From contig NTJN01000004.1 in assembly GCA_002457515.1 (NCBI GenBank), positions 57,931-121,930 on the forward strand: a stretch of 64,000 bases of DNA, written 5' to 3'. Every line of letters begins with the position of its first letter. Position 1 is the stretch's first letter. The notes beneath the pieces are model-generated. The model was not told where the DNA came from and ran no database searches. It worked only from the letters and a program-made list of their open reading frames with translations. This document shows positions 26,963 through 34,539 of the stretch, piece after piece. This stretch comes from Pelagibacterales bacterium MED-G40 (GTDB taxonomy: Bacteria; Pseudomonadota; Alphaproteobacteria; Pelagibacterales; Pelagibacteraceae). The translations under genes were made by a program, and so were the position numbers.

Positions 26963-28204
26963 TTAACCTCTTTCAGACCACTTAGGGATCGGGTGAAAGA
27001 ATTTATCTGAAGCCCATTTTGTTGGAGCAACAACTTTATTCTCACACGTATCACCTTTACATCTTACTTGGAACAAGATCATTGGCTTAGCAACGTTTTG
27101 ACCGCCAGGACCAAATTTAATGTTTCCATAGAAAGTTTGCATGTCTGTAGCTTTAAGAGCGTCTCTAACTTTATCTCTGTCAAAAGAATTTGCTCTTTCG
27201 AACGCATCTTTAAACACTAGTAAAGCGGCAGATGACTCAGCTGATTGATAAGGCGGAGCATAACCAAATTCTTTTTTAAAGTCTTTGTCATACTTCTTAC
27301 CACCACCAAAGAATTTATCTTTGTAGCTTAAGTTTTTATGCCATTGAGAAGCACACAATGCGTATTCTGATTTCTTTCCGTGTTGTTTAGAAAGTTTTGC
27401 AGCATCACAGTGTGTCATAGCTAACATAGGAACATCAACTTTCATTTCAGAGATTTGTCTGATCGCAGTTAATGCACCTTTTGTATGTCCTGATACTACT
27501 AGTACATCTGGCTTAGTAGCTTTTACTTTTGCCAATGTAGCAGCCATATCATTTAGCTCTTTAGGTAATTTGTCATCAATAATGATTTTAGATCCAGTTC
27601 TTTTTGCAGCATCTAAGATACCAAGTCTCACATCTTGTGAGAAAGCATCTTGTTCAAATGCTTGTGCAATTTTTACTGGCTTACCACCATTTTTTTCGAC
27701 TGCAAGATCAATTGCTACTTCAAGGTATTGGTTAGCTGGTGATAACACAGCAAACAAATATTTGTATCCCTTTGTAAATAAAGATCTTGATGCACCGTTT
27801 GCTTCAACCATAGGAATTTTATATTTCTCGGTTACAGGTGCAATGGCTTTCGTTAACCCTGAACTGTATGGTCCAAGCATATAATGAACGCCGTCTTGTT
27901 TGATTAGTCTTTCAGCTAACTGAGCAGCTCTTTTAGGATTTGATTCATCATCATAATAAATGATCTCAAATTTATAACTTTTTCCTCCAACTTTTACGCC
28001 ACCCATTTTATTAATTCGGTCAACAGCCATGTTGTATCCGTTTTGAGTGTGTACTCCGTTAGAAGAATATTTTCCTGTAAGAGATATCGCAGAACCTAAC
28101 ACAATGTACTCACCTTCAACTTTTGCGAAAGAAGAAGTGATACTTGCCAATGTTAGAGTTAAAGCTGAAATAAATGCAATAAATAGTTTTGCTATTTTAT
28201 TCAT
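26963..28204 (-). CDS. LivK-type ABC transporter substrate-binding protein (second system)
   Basis: 413 residues, longer than LivK (about 367). A signal peptide ends near SSFA-KVEGEY (residue 28). The fold begins YIVLGSAISLTGKYSSNGVHTQNG, then FEIIYYDDESNPKRAAQLAERLI, MLGPYSSGLTKAIAPVTEKY and VEANGASRSLFTKGYKYLFAV. Two cysteine pairs near the C-terminal half (HCDAAKLS...YALCAS; VRCKGDTCENK) may form disulfides. It binds an amino acid, amide or similar small ligand; the identity is not readable. The ATG has a GGGGG-type ribosome-binding site and a TTAATTAATTAAT run upstream. Confidence 0.9.
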   Translation of the reverse strand: MNKIAKLFIAFISALTLTLASITSSFAKVEGEYIVLGSAISLTGKYSSNGVHTQNGYNMAVDRINKMGGVKVGGKSYKFEIIYYDDESNPKRAAQLAERLIKQDGVHYMLGPYSSGLTKAIAPVTEKYKIPMVEANGASRSLFTKGYKYLFAVLSPANQYLEVAIDLAVEKNGGKPVKIAQAFEQDAFSQDVRLGILDAAKRTGSKIIIDDKLPKELNDMAATLAKVKATKPDVLVVSGHTKGALTAIRQISEMKVDVPMLAMTHCDAAKLSKQHGKKSEYALCASQWHKNLSYKDKFFGGGKKYDKDFKKEFGYAPPYQSAESSAALLVFKDAFERANSFDRDKVRDALKATDMQTFYGNIKFGPGGQNVAKPMILFQVRCKGDTCENKVVAPTKWASDKFFHPIPKWSERG

Positions 28205-28220
28205 TTGTTTCCCCCTTTGA

Positions 28221-28233
28221 TTAATTAATTAAT
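28221..28233. repeat. TTAA run upstream of the second Liv-type binding protein
   Basis: TTAATTAATTAAT lies 17-29 bases upstream of the binding-protein ATG, mirroring the longer run upstream of livK (8327-8345). Confidence 0.6.
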
Positions 28234-28280
28234 GACAGATTAAAACAAGAAATATTGATAATGACAACAGGTAGAATTAA

Positions 28281-28895
28281 TTAATAGGTTTGAGTAACAG
28301 CGACATATAGGGCAATAATTAATAGAACACACGCAGAAATTGTATTTAAAGTCTTTGGCTTTCCTCTCAGCCAAACTGCAACTCTTTCAGCAGCAAATCC
28401 GTAAATCATGAGAGTAATAAAATCTAAAATAATATAAGTGGCCATTAAAATAATAAACTGAACATAGTAATTCAAATTAAAATCAATAAATGAAGTGAAG
28501 ATAGTTCCAAAAAATATTAATGCTTTTGGACTTAGACCAGCTACCAAAAAACCATCTTTATAAAATGAAAATAGAGATTTGGATTTTATAGATTTAATAT
28601 TAATTAATTTAATTTTTGCTGAATAAGTATCATATGCTAAATAGATTATATAAAGTATGCCAATCCATTTTAAATAATTTAAAACATCTGGATTATTTTT
28701 AAGAAATGTGCCTATAACAAAAACCACCAAAACTCCTTGGCAAAAATTTGCAGAAATGTCTCCAAAAGCCGTCCAAACTGATCGCTTTAATCCATAATTT
28801 AGTGTGTGAGACACTATTACAACTCTTGGAGGTCCTGGAGTTATAAACAAAAACAATATTATTTGTAAAAAGATTAAATAATCTATGGGAAACAT
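28281..28895 (-). CDS. LysE/RhtB-family exporter (second copy in window)
   Basis: 204 residues with about six membrane helices. LFLFITPGPPRVVIVSHTLNYGLKRSVW carries the PGP motif, although the usual Asn after it is replaced by Pro-Arg; GDISANFCQGVLVV follows. LysE proteins export amino acids. It is co-directional with the ABC importer and 76 bases upstream of its binding-protein gene. It begins 25 bases from the divergent DUF2805 gene. The substrate is unknown. Confidence 0.82.
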   Translation of the reverse strand: MFPIDYLIFLQIILFLFITPGPPRVVIVSHTLNYGLKRSVWTAFGDISANFCQGVLVVFVIGTFLKNNPDVLNYLKWIGILYIIYLAYDTYSAKIKLINIKSIKSKSLFSFYKDGFLVAGLSPKALIFFGTIFTSFIDFNLNYYVQFIILMATYIILDFITLMIYGFAAERVAVWLRGKPKTLNTISACVLLIIALYVAVTQTY

Positions 28896-28920
28896 ATATT
28901 TAATAACTATATATATTTAA

Positions 28921-29223
28921 ATGAAGAAGAAAAGTTTAATTCCTCAAACACGAGTAAAAAATCCTGAGCCAAAAAAAATTGACAATAATTGGATAATTTG
29001 GGCAGCGTGGGCTGACAGAATAACCTTTGAGGAAATAAAAGAAAAAACTGGTAAAAATGAGAGTGAGGTTATTAAGATCATGAGAAAAAACCTCAAAACT
29101 AGATCTTTTAAACTATGGAGAAAAAGAGTAGCTAAAAAAAGCATTAAACATAGAAAAAAATTTAAATTAGAAAGAAAAAAATTAAGAGAAAAAATAAATT
29201 TAAGTGATATAAATTATATATGA
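28921..29223 (+). CDS. DUF2805 / TIGR03643 family small basic protein
   Basis: 100 residues, very basic. The core WIIWAAWADRITFEEIKEKTGKNESEVIKIMRKNLKTRSFKLWRKRV matches the TIGR03643/DUF2805 family, with a helix-turn-helix-like stretch (TFEEIKEKTGKNESEVIKIM). The function of the family is unknown; the Lys/Arg-rich tail suggests nucleic-acid contact. Its stop overlaps the grxC start by 4 bases. Confidence 0.75.
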   Translation: MKKKSLIPQTRVKNPEPKKIDNNWIIWAAWADRITFEEIKEKTGKNESEVIKIMRKNLKTRSFKLWRKRVAKKSIKHRKKFKLERKKLREKINLSDINYI

Positions 29224-29474
29224 AGAAAGTTATAATTTATTCTGGTAGCCCTTGTCCGTATTGCGATCATGCAAAAGCTTTATTGAAAAGTAAGAATGTC
29301 CCTTTTGAAGAAATCGATATCTGGAAAGACAAAAATAAAGCTAAAGAAATGCTAGAAAAAACAAACGGTGCTAGAACTATACCTCAAATTTTTATAGGGG
29401 ATCATTACGTAGGAGGAAATGATCAGCTTCAAGCAGCTAACAGGAGTGGAGAATTAGATAAATTATTAGCTTAA
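29220..29474 (+). CDS. grxC: Glutaredoxin 3
   Basis: 84 residues. The dithiol active site C12-P-Y-C15 is intact, followed by ARTIPQIFIGDHYVGGNDQL with the cis-Pro TIPQ and the GG glutathione-binding turn. It reduces disulfides and glutathione mixed disulfides in the cytoplasm. It is translationally coupled to the DUF2805 gene and its end overlaps the convergent ribokinase gene by 9 bases. Confidence 0.95.
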   Translation: MKKVIIYSGSPCPYCDHAKALLKSKNVPFEEIDIWKDKNKAKEMLEKTNGARTIPQIFIGDHYVGGNDQLQAANRSGELDKLLA

Positions 29475-30362
29475 GTCTTTTAAAAAAGGCATACCATCTC
29501 CAGCTCCAAGCTTTGTAGTAGATAGTCCAGCAGCTTTGTTAGCAAACTCTAAGCATTCTTTTATTGGTTTCCCTTTTAATAACGCAAATGAAAAACTTCC
29601 ATTAAAAGCATCTCCTGCTCCTGTTGTGTCAATTGCTTTAACTGGACTTGCATTAATGTATATTTCTTCCTTACCGTCAGAAAAAAATAAACCTTTTTCA
29701 CCTAAGGTTATAATAACTTTTTTAATGCCCATGTTTAAAAGTTTTTGAGCACTACTTTTGGCATCTTTCTCGTTGTTTATTTTAACTCCAGTATAAAACT
29801 CCGCTTCAGTTTCATTAGGTGTAAAGTAATCAACTAACCTAAAAAAGTCTTTTTTAAGTTCACATGCTGGAGCTGGATTTAATATATTAATTAAACCATT
29901 TTCTTTAGCCACTGTTAGGCAGTGGAAAGTTACATCTAATGGTATTTCTAATTGTGTTAAAAATATTTTTGACCGTTTAATTATGCTTGTATCAATTTCA
30001 TCTTTAGTTAAGCTAGCAGGTGCTCCTCTAATAACTGTGATCGCATTTTGTCCGGTATTACGATCAACATGAATGCCTGCAACACCAGTTTTATGTTTAT
30101 TAGAAATTACTATATTTGAAGTATTTATATTATCTTTTTTAAGTTTATTAATAGCGAGCTTTCCATAATCATCGTTCCCTAACTTTGAAATAAAATTTAC
30201 TTTTCCTCCTAATCTAGAAATCGCAATAGCTTGGTTGCATCCTTTTCCGCCTGGCCCAATATTATAACTGTCACCAAGCACGGTTTCACCTGTTGTAGGA
30301 ATTTTTTCTCCTGAAAAACTTATGTCTGCAACAAAAATTCCAAGAACAGTTATATCGCTCAT
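29466..30362 (-). CDS. rbsK: Ribokinase / PfkB-family sugar kinase
   Basis: 298 residues, the usual RbsK length. The N-terminal GETVLGDSYNIGPGGKGCNQAIAISRLGG and the C-terminal IDTTGAGDAFNGSFSFAL are the two PfkB signatures, the latter with the catalytic Asp. NPAPACELKKDFFRLVDYFTPNETEAEFYTG is ribokinase-like. It phosphorylates ribose at O5 with ATP. No ribose transporter or RbsD lies nearby; a nucleoside-salvage ribose supply is possible. Its ATG overlaps the ccdA stop by 1 base. Confidence 0.88.
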   Translation of the reverse strand: MSDITVLGIFVADISFSGEKIPTTGETVLGDSYNIGPGGKGCNQAIAISRLGGKVNFISKLGNDDYGKLAINKLKKDNINTSNIVISNKHKTGVAGIHVDRNTGQNAITVIRGAPASLTKDEIDTSIIKRSKIFLTQLEIPLDVTFHCLTVAKENGLINILNPAPACELKKDFFRLVDYFTPNETEAEFYTGVKINNEKDAKSSAQKLLNMGIKKVIITLGEKGLFFSDGKEEIYINASPVKAIDTTGAGDAFNGSFSFALLKGKPIKECLEFANKAAGLSTTKLGAGDGMPFLKDLS

Positions 30363-31075
30363 TAACCAAGACTAATAAGGAATGGAAATGTTGTCAAAAT
30401 ATAATAGCTTATTATTTGTATTTTATTTGTTAAAATTAGAATTCCTGTAGCAAGCAGTATCACTCCTCCGGATTTCATAACCTTTCCATAATGTTTGCTA
30501 AAACTTTTTTTAGTACTTAAAAAAATGTTAATGTAGTAACCGGAAAGAATAAAAGGGATAGCTAATCCAAAAGAATAAAAAGAGAGTAATAATGCACCCT
30601 TATTGATAGTAGCTTCAGAAGCAGATAGTGCAATAATTGATCCTAAAACAGGACCAATGCATGGCGTCCAACCAAAAGCAAACGCTGCACCTACAACATA
30701 TGGAAAAATAAAATTATCTTTAAAACTTTTAGTCTCTATTTTTCTCTCTTTGTTTAAAAAGTTTAGATTTAAAATTCCTAATAACTGTAATGAAAAAAAT
30801 ATTATTACTAAACCTGCAGCTATTCGTAATTCGTTTGAAAAATACAGTAAAACATTTCCAACAAATGAAGCAGCAATACCTAGAGATACAAACACTGAAG
30901 AAAAGCCAAGAGAAAATATAATTGTTTTAGTTAAAACTAATTTTCTATTGAGCTCCATTTCCTCTAGTTTTTTTCCAGTGATATAAGAAATATACCCCGG
31001 TATAATTGGTAAAACACAAGGAGTAAGAAAACTTATAAAACCAGCACCAAAAGCTAAGAAACATTTAATTAACAT
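30362..31075 (-). CDS. ccdA: CcdA-type cytochrome c biogenesis / thiol-electron membrane protein
   Basis: 237 residues with six membrane segments. The two redox cysteines are in FLTPCVLPIIPGYISYITG and FGWTPCIGPVLGSIIALS, the DsbD-transmembrane/CcdA pattern. It passes electrons from cytoplasmic thioredoxin to periplasmic thiols for apocytochrome c maturation. No thioredoxin-like partner is adjacent; ribokinase follows with a 1-base overlap. Confidence 0.92.
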   Translation of the reverse strand: MLIKCFLAFGAGFISFLTPCVLPIIPGYISYITGKKLEEMELNRKLVLTKTIIFSLGFSSVFVSLGIAASFVGNVLLYFSNELRIAAGLVIIFFSLQLLGILNLNFLNKERKIETKSFKDNFIFPYVVGAAFAFGWTPCIGPVLGSIIALSASEATINKGALLLSFYSFGLAIPFILSGYYINIFLSTKKSFSKHYGKVMKSGGVILLATGILILTNKIQIISYYILTTFPFLISLG

Positions 31076-31098
31076 AAAATAATGATAATATTTATATA

Positions 31099-31440
31099 AT
31101 GATTATAAAATATTTAAGTTTTTTGCTAGGTCTTATTTGGTCCTACTCTTTTATAAGAACTCAGTCTATTTTTAGCAATAAGACAGCAATATTATTTAAA
31201 GTTTTTATATCAAAAGTATCTTGGATTACCTTCATCTTAGCATGTTATTTTGGCTTTAAAAACTTCTCTATCAAATTAACATTAATTGGAGTTGGTATAT
31301 CTATTATCTTAGTTCACTTAATGTTTTATTTTTCTAGTAAATATTTAGAAAATAAACTTGGAATAATAAAGCTAAAAAAAATAAAAACATTTTTGGAATA
31401 TGCCCTTGTAATTTTTATTTTTTATTATGTGATTTTTTAA
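31099..31440 (+). CDS. Hypothetical four-helix membrane protein
   Basis: 113 residues with about four hydrophobic segments (KYLSFLLGLIWSYSFI, VSWITFILACYFGF, LTLIGVGISIILVHLMFYF, FLEYALVIFIFYYVIF). I do not recognise the family. It is divergent from ccdA (23-base gap) and its last 26 bases overlap the convergent FkbM gene. Membrane localisation is the only supported statement. The long overlap leaves some doubt, though the hydrophobic pattern and plus-strand reading are gene-like. Confidence 0.55.
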   Translation: MIIKYLSFLLGLIWSYSFIRTQSIFSNKTAILFKVFISKVSWITFILACYFGFKNFSIKLTLIGVGISIILVHLMFYFSSKYLENKLGIIKLKKIKTFLEYALVIFIFYYVIF

Positions 31441-32149
31441 AAATATAATTTTCCCTTATCTTATTTACTTTTTTGAAATTATTTTTTTTTAAAATTCTAA
31501 TTATTTTTTTTTTATTATTTTTTTGAATTTCATTATATTCTAGCATCTCAATACAAATTACTTCAATTTTAAATTTGTTTAAATTGATTGAAGATATAAC
31601 TTCATATTCTCCTCCCTCAATATCAATATTTAAAAAATCAATTTTTTTGATGTTGTGCTTATCTAAAATATCTTTTAACTTCTCAGTTTTGACATTTTTT
31701 ACACTTAGATTATTTAATCTAAAATGTTTTTTCATCCATTTAACATGGTTTGAGCTTAAGGTGTTTTGTGAACTAAGATCATGATGATAAAAAAGTTTAG
31801 CCGCCTTTTTTTTATTAGAGAGAGCTGCACAAATATTTATATCTTTTGGTCTTACAAATTTAAATAAGTCTATAGCAAATGGATTTAAATCAATATTAAT
31901 TCCGGTCCATCCGGACTTGTACATCCTATTTGTATTATTAAATTTAGTTGGATGAAAACATCCGATGTCTAGATAGGTGCCTTTAAAGTTTTTCTTGAAT
32001 AATTTTCCTAAAATGTCTTCTTCGCCAAATTGAGAGCCATTGTAAAGGAATTTAAAGTTTCTAATGTAAATATTATAGAAAACATACAAGGGTCTAAGAA
32101 ATTTATACTTTTTATAAATATTTAAAGCTTTGGATTTTGAGGATGACAT
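31415..32149 (-). CDS. FkbM-family SAM-dependent methyltransferase
   Basis: 244 residues. GTYLDIGCFHPTKFNNTNRMYKSGWTGINIDLNPFAIDLF is the SAM-binding region (motif I DIGCFHP, acidic IDLNP), and HNIKKIDFLNIDIEGGEYEVI is the FkbM C-terminal signature. Members O-methylate sugars or other metabolites, often in surface polysaccharide. Its start is 12 bases after msrB ends. The substrate is unknown. Confidence 0.85.
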   Translation of the reverse strand: MSSSKSKALNIYKKYKFLRPLYVFYNIYIRNFKFLYNGSQFGEEDILGKLFKKNFKGTYLDIGCFHPTKFNNTNRMYKSGWTGINIDLNPFAIDLFKFVRPKDINICAALSNKKKAAKLFYHHDLSSQNTLSSNHVKWMKKHFRLNNLSVKNVKTEKLKDILDKHNIKKIDFLNIDIEGGEYEVISSINLNKFKIEVICIEMLEYNEIQKNNKKKIIRILKKNNFKKVNKIRENYIFKKSHNKK

Positions 32150-32161
32150 TCAGATTGAGTT

Positions 32162-32533
32162 TTAACTTTTTGGTTTAAAGATTAAACAAGCACCATTGTT
32201 ACAAAATCTTTTTCCAGTTGGTTTTGGTCCGTCATTAAATATATGTCCATGATGACCGCCACATTTTTTGCAGTGATACTCTGTTCTTTCGTATCCTATG
32301 AGTGTATCAGTTTTAGTTTCAAAAACATCGGGTAAAGATGAAAAAAAAGATGGCCAGCCTGATCCACTTTCATACTTCGTTGAAGAACTAAAAAGTTTAG
32401 TTCCACAACCTGCACAATAATAATATCCCTCTCTTTTTTCCTGATTTAGATTACTAGATCCAGGGGGTTCGGTGCCCTCTTCTTTTAAGATATAATTTTG
32501 CTCAGGTGTTAAACTTTTATTCCATTTGTTCAT
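32162..32533 (-). CDS. msrB: Peptide-methionine (R)-S-oxide reductase
   Basis: 123 residues, single-domain MsrB. Structural zinc cysteines are CAGC and CKKC (GGHHGHIFNDGP follows), ESGSGWPSF is conserved, and the catalytic Cys lies in KRFCNNGACLIF. It reduces methionine-R-sulfoxide in proteins with thioredoxin. It is divergent from metY and its SAM-controlled leader, so two methionine-related genes flank the same intergenic region. Confidence 0.96.
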   Translation of the reverse strand: MNKWNKSLTPEQNYILKEEGTEPPGSSNLNQEKREGYYYCAGCGTKLFSSSTKYESGSGWPSFFSSLPDVFETKTDTLIGYERTEYHCKKCGGHHGHIFNDGPKPTGKRFCNNGACLIFKPKS

Positions 32534-32583
32534 TGTTTTCTTTTATACCATTCTTTTTGACCCAAAAATGAACCAAATTTGTG

Positions 32584-32613
32584 TTGACTTTTTAATACTA
32601 ATTCTAATATACT
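32584..32613 (+). promoter_or_regulatory. Sigma-70-type promoter for metY
   Basis: TTGACT (32584-32589) and TATACT (32608-32613) are separated by 18 bases. The predicted start near 32620 falls exactly at the first base of the SAM-II aptamer, which supports the assignment. Confidence 0.7.
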
Positions 32614-32620
32614 TATTACA

Positions 32621-32673
32621 TAGCGCTGATTTAAATCAAATTGCGGAGCGCTTAAAAAATTCCTGCTAAAGCG
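32621..32673 (+). promoter_or_regulatory. SAM-II riboswitch aptamer
   Basis: Stem P1 is AGCGC (32622-32626) with GCGCT (32648-32652). The loop has the SAM-II-like TGATTTAA stretch. The 3' tail includes TCCTGCTAAAGCG, where TCC-t-GC can pair with loop GCGGA (32643-32647) as the pseudoknot, with one bulged U. The spacing and conserved GATTTAA and GCTAAA elements match the known alphaproteobacterial SAM-II class. S-adenosylmethionine binding should lock the 3' tail. Confidence 0.85.
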
Positions 32674-32715
32674 ACTAGATCTTATGACCACCGCTTTAGC
32701 CGGTGGTTTTTTTTT
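32665..32715 (+). terminator. SAM-II-controlled terminator with perfect 9-base antiterminator
   Basis: The terminator stem is CCACCG (32688-32693) with CGGTGG (32701-32706), followed by nine T's. GCTAAAGCG at 32665-32673, which is the 3' strand of the SAM-II pseudoknot, is an exact reverse complement of CGCTTTAGC at 32692-32700 in the terminator. Without SAM the two can pair and break the terminator; with SAM the aptamer holds the strand and transcription stops. This is a transcriptional OFF switch read from sequence. Confidence 0.88.
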
Positions 32716-32732
32716 GAACTTTCAAAAATAAA

Positions 32733-32792
32733 ACCAGGTATTTGAACTGTATTGTACGCCTGACATAAAGTCGAAGTACTAAAAAGGAGGAA
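32733..32792 (+). promoter_or_regulatory. SAM-V riboswitch aptamer overlapping the metY ribosome-binding site
   Basis: P1 is CAGG (32735-32738) with CCTG (32759-32762). Loop GTAC (32754-32757) can pair with GTAC at 32776-32779 as the pseudoknot. The conserved TATTTGAACTGTATT, GACATAAAGTCG and CTAAAAAGGAGG elements fit the SAM-V class of marine alphaproteobacteria. The Shine-Dalgarno GGAGG (32786-32790) sits at its 3' edge, 6 bases before ATG 32797, so SAM binding should block translation. Confidence 0.85.
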
Positions 32793-32796
32793 AAAA

Positions 32797-34089
32797 ATGG
32801 CTAACTTTAAACACCCGGAAACTATCGGTTTACACGGAGGTGAATATAGAAGTGATCCTGCTACAACAGCCGTAGCAGTACCAATTTATCAAACAAGCTC
32901 TTATCAATTTAAAGATGCGGAGACAGCAGCAAATTTATTTGGTTTAAAAGAATTTGGTAATATTTATACAAGGATCATGAATCCAACATGTGACGTTCTT
33001 GAAAAAAGAGTGGCTTCTTTAGAGGGCGGATTAGCTGCGGTTGCAGTTGGTTCGGGCCAAGCTGCCTCTGCATTTTGTGTGCAGAACGTGTGTCAAGCTG
33101 GTGATAACATAGTTTCATCAACTGACTTATATGGTGGAACAGTGAACTTATTTAAAAATACTTTAGGTATGCAAGGTATTGAAGTAAGATTTGCTGATCC
33201 TGCTGATCCTAAAAACTTTGAAAAGTTAACGGATGAAAAAACAAGAGCTTACTATGGAGAGTCTTGTCCTAACCCATATCTTCGAGTATTTCCTATTAAA
33301 GAAGTAGCTGACATTGGAAGAAAGCATGGTATCCCATTAATAATAGATAACACTGCTTCTCCGGTAATTTGCAAACCAATAGAACATGGTGCTGCAGTTG
33401 TTATGCATTCTTTAACAAAATACATCGGAGGTCACGGAACTACTATTGGCGGAATAATAGTCGATGGTGGTAATTTTGATTGGACGGCAAATCCAAAAAG
33501 GCAACCTTTGTTTAACCAAGAAGATCCAAGTTACAAAGGAGCAGTTTGGGGAAGAGATGTTCCTAAACTAACCGGAGCTAACGTAGCTTTTGCTATTAGA
33601 GCTAGAGTGGTTTTGCTGAGAGACTTAGGAGCGCCGCTTAGCCCATTTAACGCTTTCCAAATTATACAAGGTTTGGAAACTGTTGCTTTAAGAATGAAAC
33701 AGCACTGCACCAATGCAGAAAAAGTTGTAAAATTCTTAGAGACGCAGAAAAAAGTTAAAAATGTAATCTACCCTACAAATCATCAAGGTGAGATTAAGGA
33801 TAGAGCTAAAAGATACATGAAAGGTGGTTATGGCTCTTTAGTTGGAATGGATGTTGGAACAAGAGAAGCTGGTTCTAAATTCATAGACAATCTAAAAATG
33901 CTTTACCACGTTGCAAACATAGGTGATGCTAGAAGTTTGGCAATACATCCTGCAACTACAACTCACAGTCAACTTAATGATGAAGAGTTATTAGCTGCTG
34001 GAGTAACACCGGGTTATGTGAGACTTTCTATTGGTATTGAGCATCCAGACGATATTATTGGAGATATTAAGCAAGCTTTAGCTGCTTAA
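32797..34089 (+). CDS. metY: O-acetylhomoserine sulfhydrylase (MetY)
   Basis: 430 residues, the length of MetY. PETIGLHGGEYRSDPATTAVAVPIYQTSSYQF and FGNIYTRIMNPTCDVLEKRVASLEGG are hallmark regions, SLTKYIGGHGTTIGG holds the PLP lysine, and AIHPATTTHSQL and GYVRLSIGIEHPDDI complete the fold. The PLP enzyme makes homocysteine from O-acetylhomoserine and sulfide, or methionine if methanethiol is used. Expression is governed by two SAM riboswitches in its leader (transcription and translation). Because Pelagibacterales lack assimilatory sulfate reduction, the sulfur donor may be methanethiol from DMSP (inference). Confidence 0.97.
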   Translation: MANFKHPETIGLHGGEYRSDPATTAVAVPIYQTSSYQFKDAETAANLFGLKEFGNIYTRIMNPTCDVLEKRVASLEGGLAAVAVGSGQAASAFCVQNVCQAGDNIVSSTDLYGGTVNLFKNTLGMQGIEVRFADPADPKNFEKLTDEKTRAYYGESCPNPYLRVFPIKEVADIGRKHGIPLIIDNTASPVICKPIEHGAAVVMHSLTKYIGGHGTTIGGIIVDGGNFDWTANPKRQPLFNQEDPSYKGAVWGRDVPKLTGANVAFAIRARVVLLRDLGAPLSPFNAFQIIQGLETVALRMKQHCTNAEKVVKFLETQKKVKNVIYPTNHQGEIKDRAKRYMKGGYGSLVGMDVGTREAGSKFIDNLKMLYHVANIGDARSLAIHPATTTHSQLNDEELLAAGVTPGYVRLSIGIEHPDDIIGDIKQALAA

Positions 34090-34108
34090 GACATTAAGGT
34101 AATTGATT

Positions 34109-34140
34109 TATAGCCCCTATAATTTATATTAGGGGCTATA
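34109..34140 (+). terminator. Stem-loop after metY
   Basis: An 11-pair stem TATAGCCCCTA (34109-34119) with TAGGGGCTATA (34130-34140) lies 20 bases past the metY stop. There is no T tract after it and the rhodanese ATG is 6 bases away, so it may be a processing or partial-termination hairpin. Confidence 0.6.
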
Positions 34141-34146
34141 ATTAAA

Positions 34147-34539
34147 ATGATAAAAGAAATAAATTCCTCAAAAGTCAAAGAATTCTTAAAAGAAAATACT
34201 AATGTTGAAATATTAGATGTCAGAACACCTGCAGAGTGGAAAAATACTGGACGTCCAGATGGTAAAAAAGTTGGGACTCAAACTCATTTTGTAACTATTG
34301 AAAGAGACGCCGGTGGAACAGTTGATCTAAGTTTTATCGATAAAGTCAAAGAGAAAATTGATGTTAAAAAGAAATTACTTATAATTTGTAGATCTGGTTC
34401 CAGGTCTGCGCTTGCATCCCACCTTCTTTCTAAAGAAAACTATGAATGTATAAATATTATTGATGGCTATGAAGGAAACGGTGTTAGCCCTGGATGGATC
34501 AATGAGAATCTACCATATTATTTTGATAATGAAGAATGA
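34147..34539 (+). CDS. Single-domain rhodanese (sulfurtransferase)
   Basis: 130 residues. VEILDVRTPAEWKNTGRPDG is the rhodanese CH2A-like region, and LLIICRSGSRSALASHLL has active-site Cys81 in a CRSGSRS loop (six residues, the sulfur-transfer type). FINIIDGYEGNG-like INIIDGYEGNGVSPGWINENLPY closes the fold. It carries persulfide sulfur. Lying directly after metY, it may handle reduced sulfur for methionine synthesis, but this is inference. Its stop overlaps the next gene by 4 bases. Confidence 0.88.
   Translation: MIKEINSSKVKEFLKENTNVEILDVRTPAEWKNTGRPDGKKVGTQTHFVTIERDAGGTVDLSFIDKVKEKIDVKKKLLIICRSGSRSALASHLLSKENYECINIIDGYEGNGVSPGWINENLPYYFDNEE

Noticed and set aside
21956..28204. Assigning the second ABC system as a urea transporter (Urt) because of the adjacent allantoin genes.
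   Set aside because: Subunit motifs only show the general Liv family, the binding protein has no urea-specific feature I can confirm, and a Liv-type or amide ligand fits equally.
30603..30986. A 127-codon plus-strand frame inside ccdA.
   Set aside because: It is antisense to CcdA with its conserved cysteines; no independent ribosome-binding site or homology.
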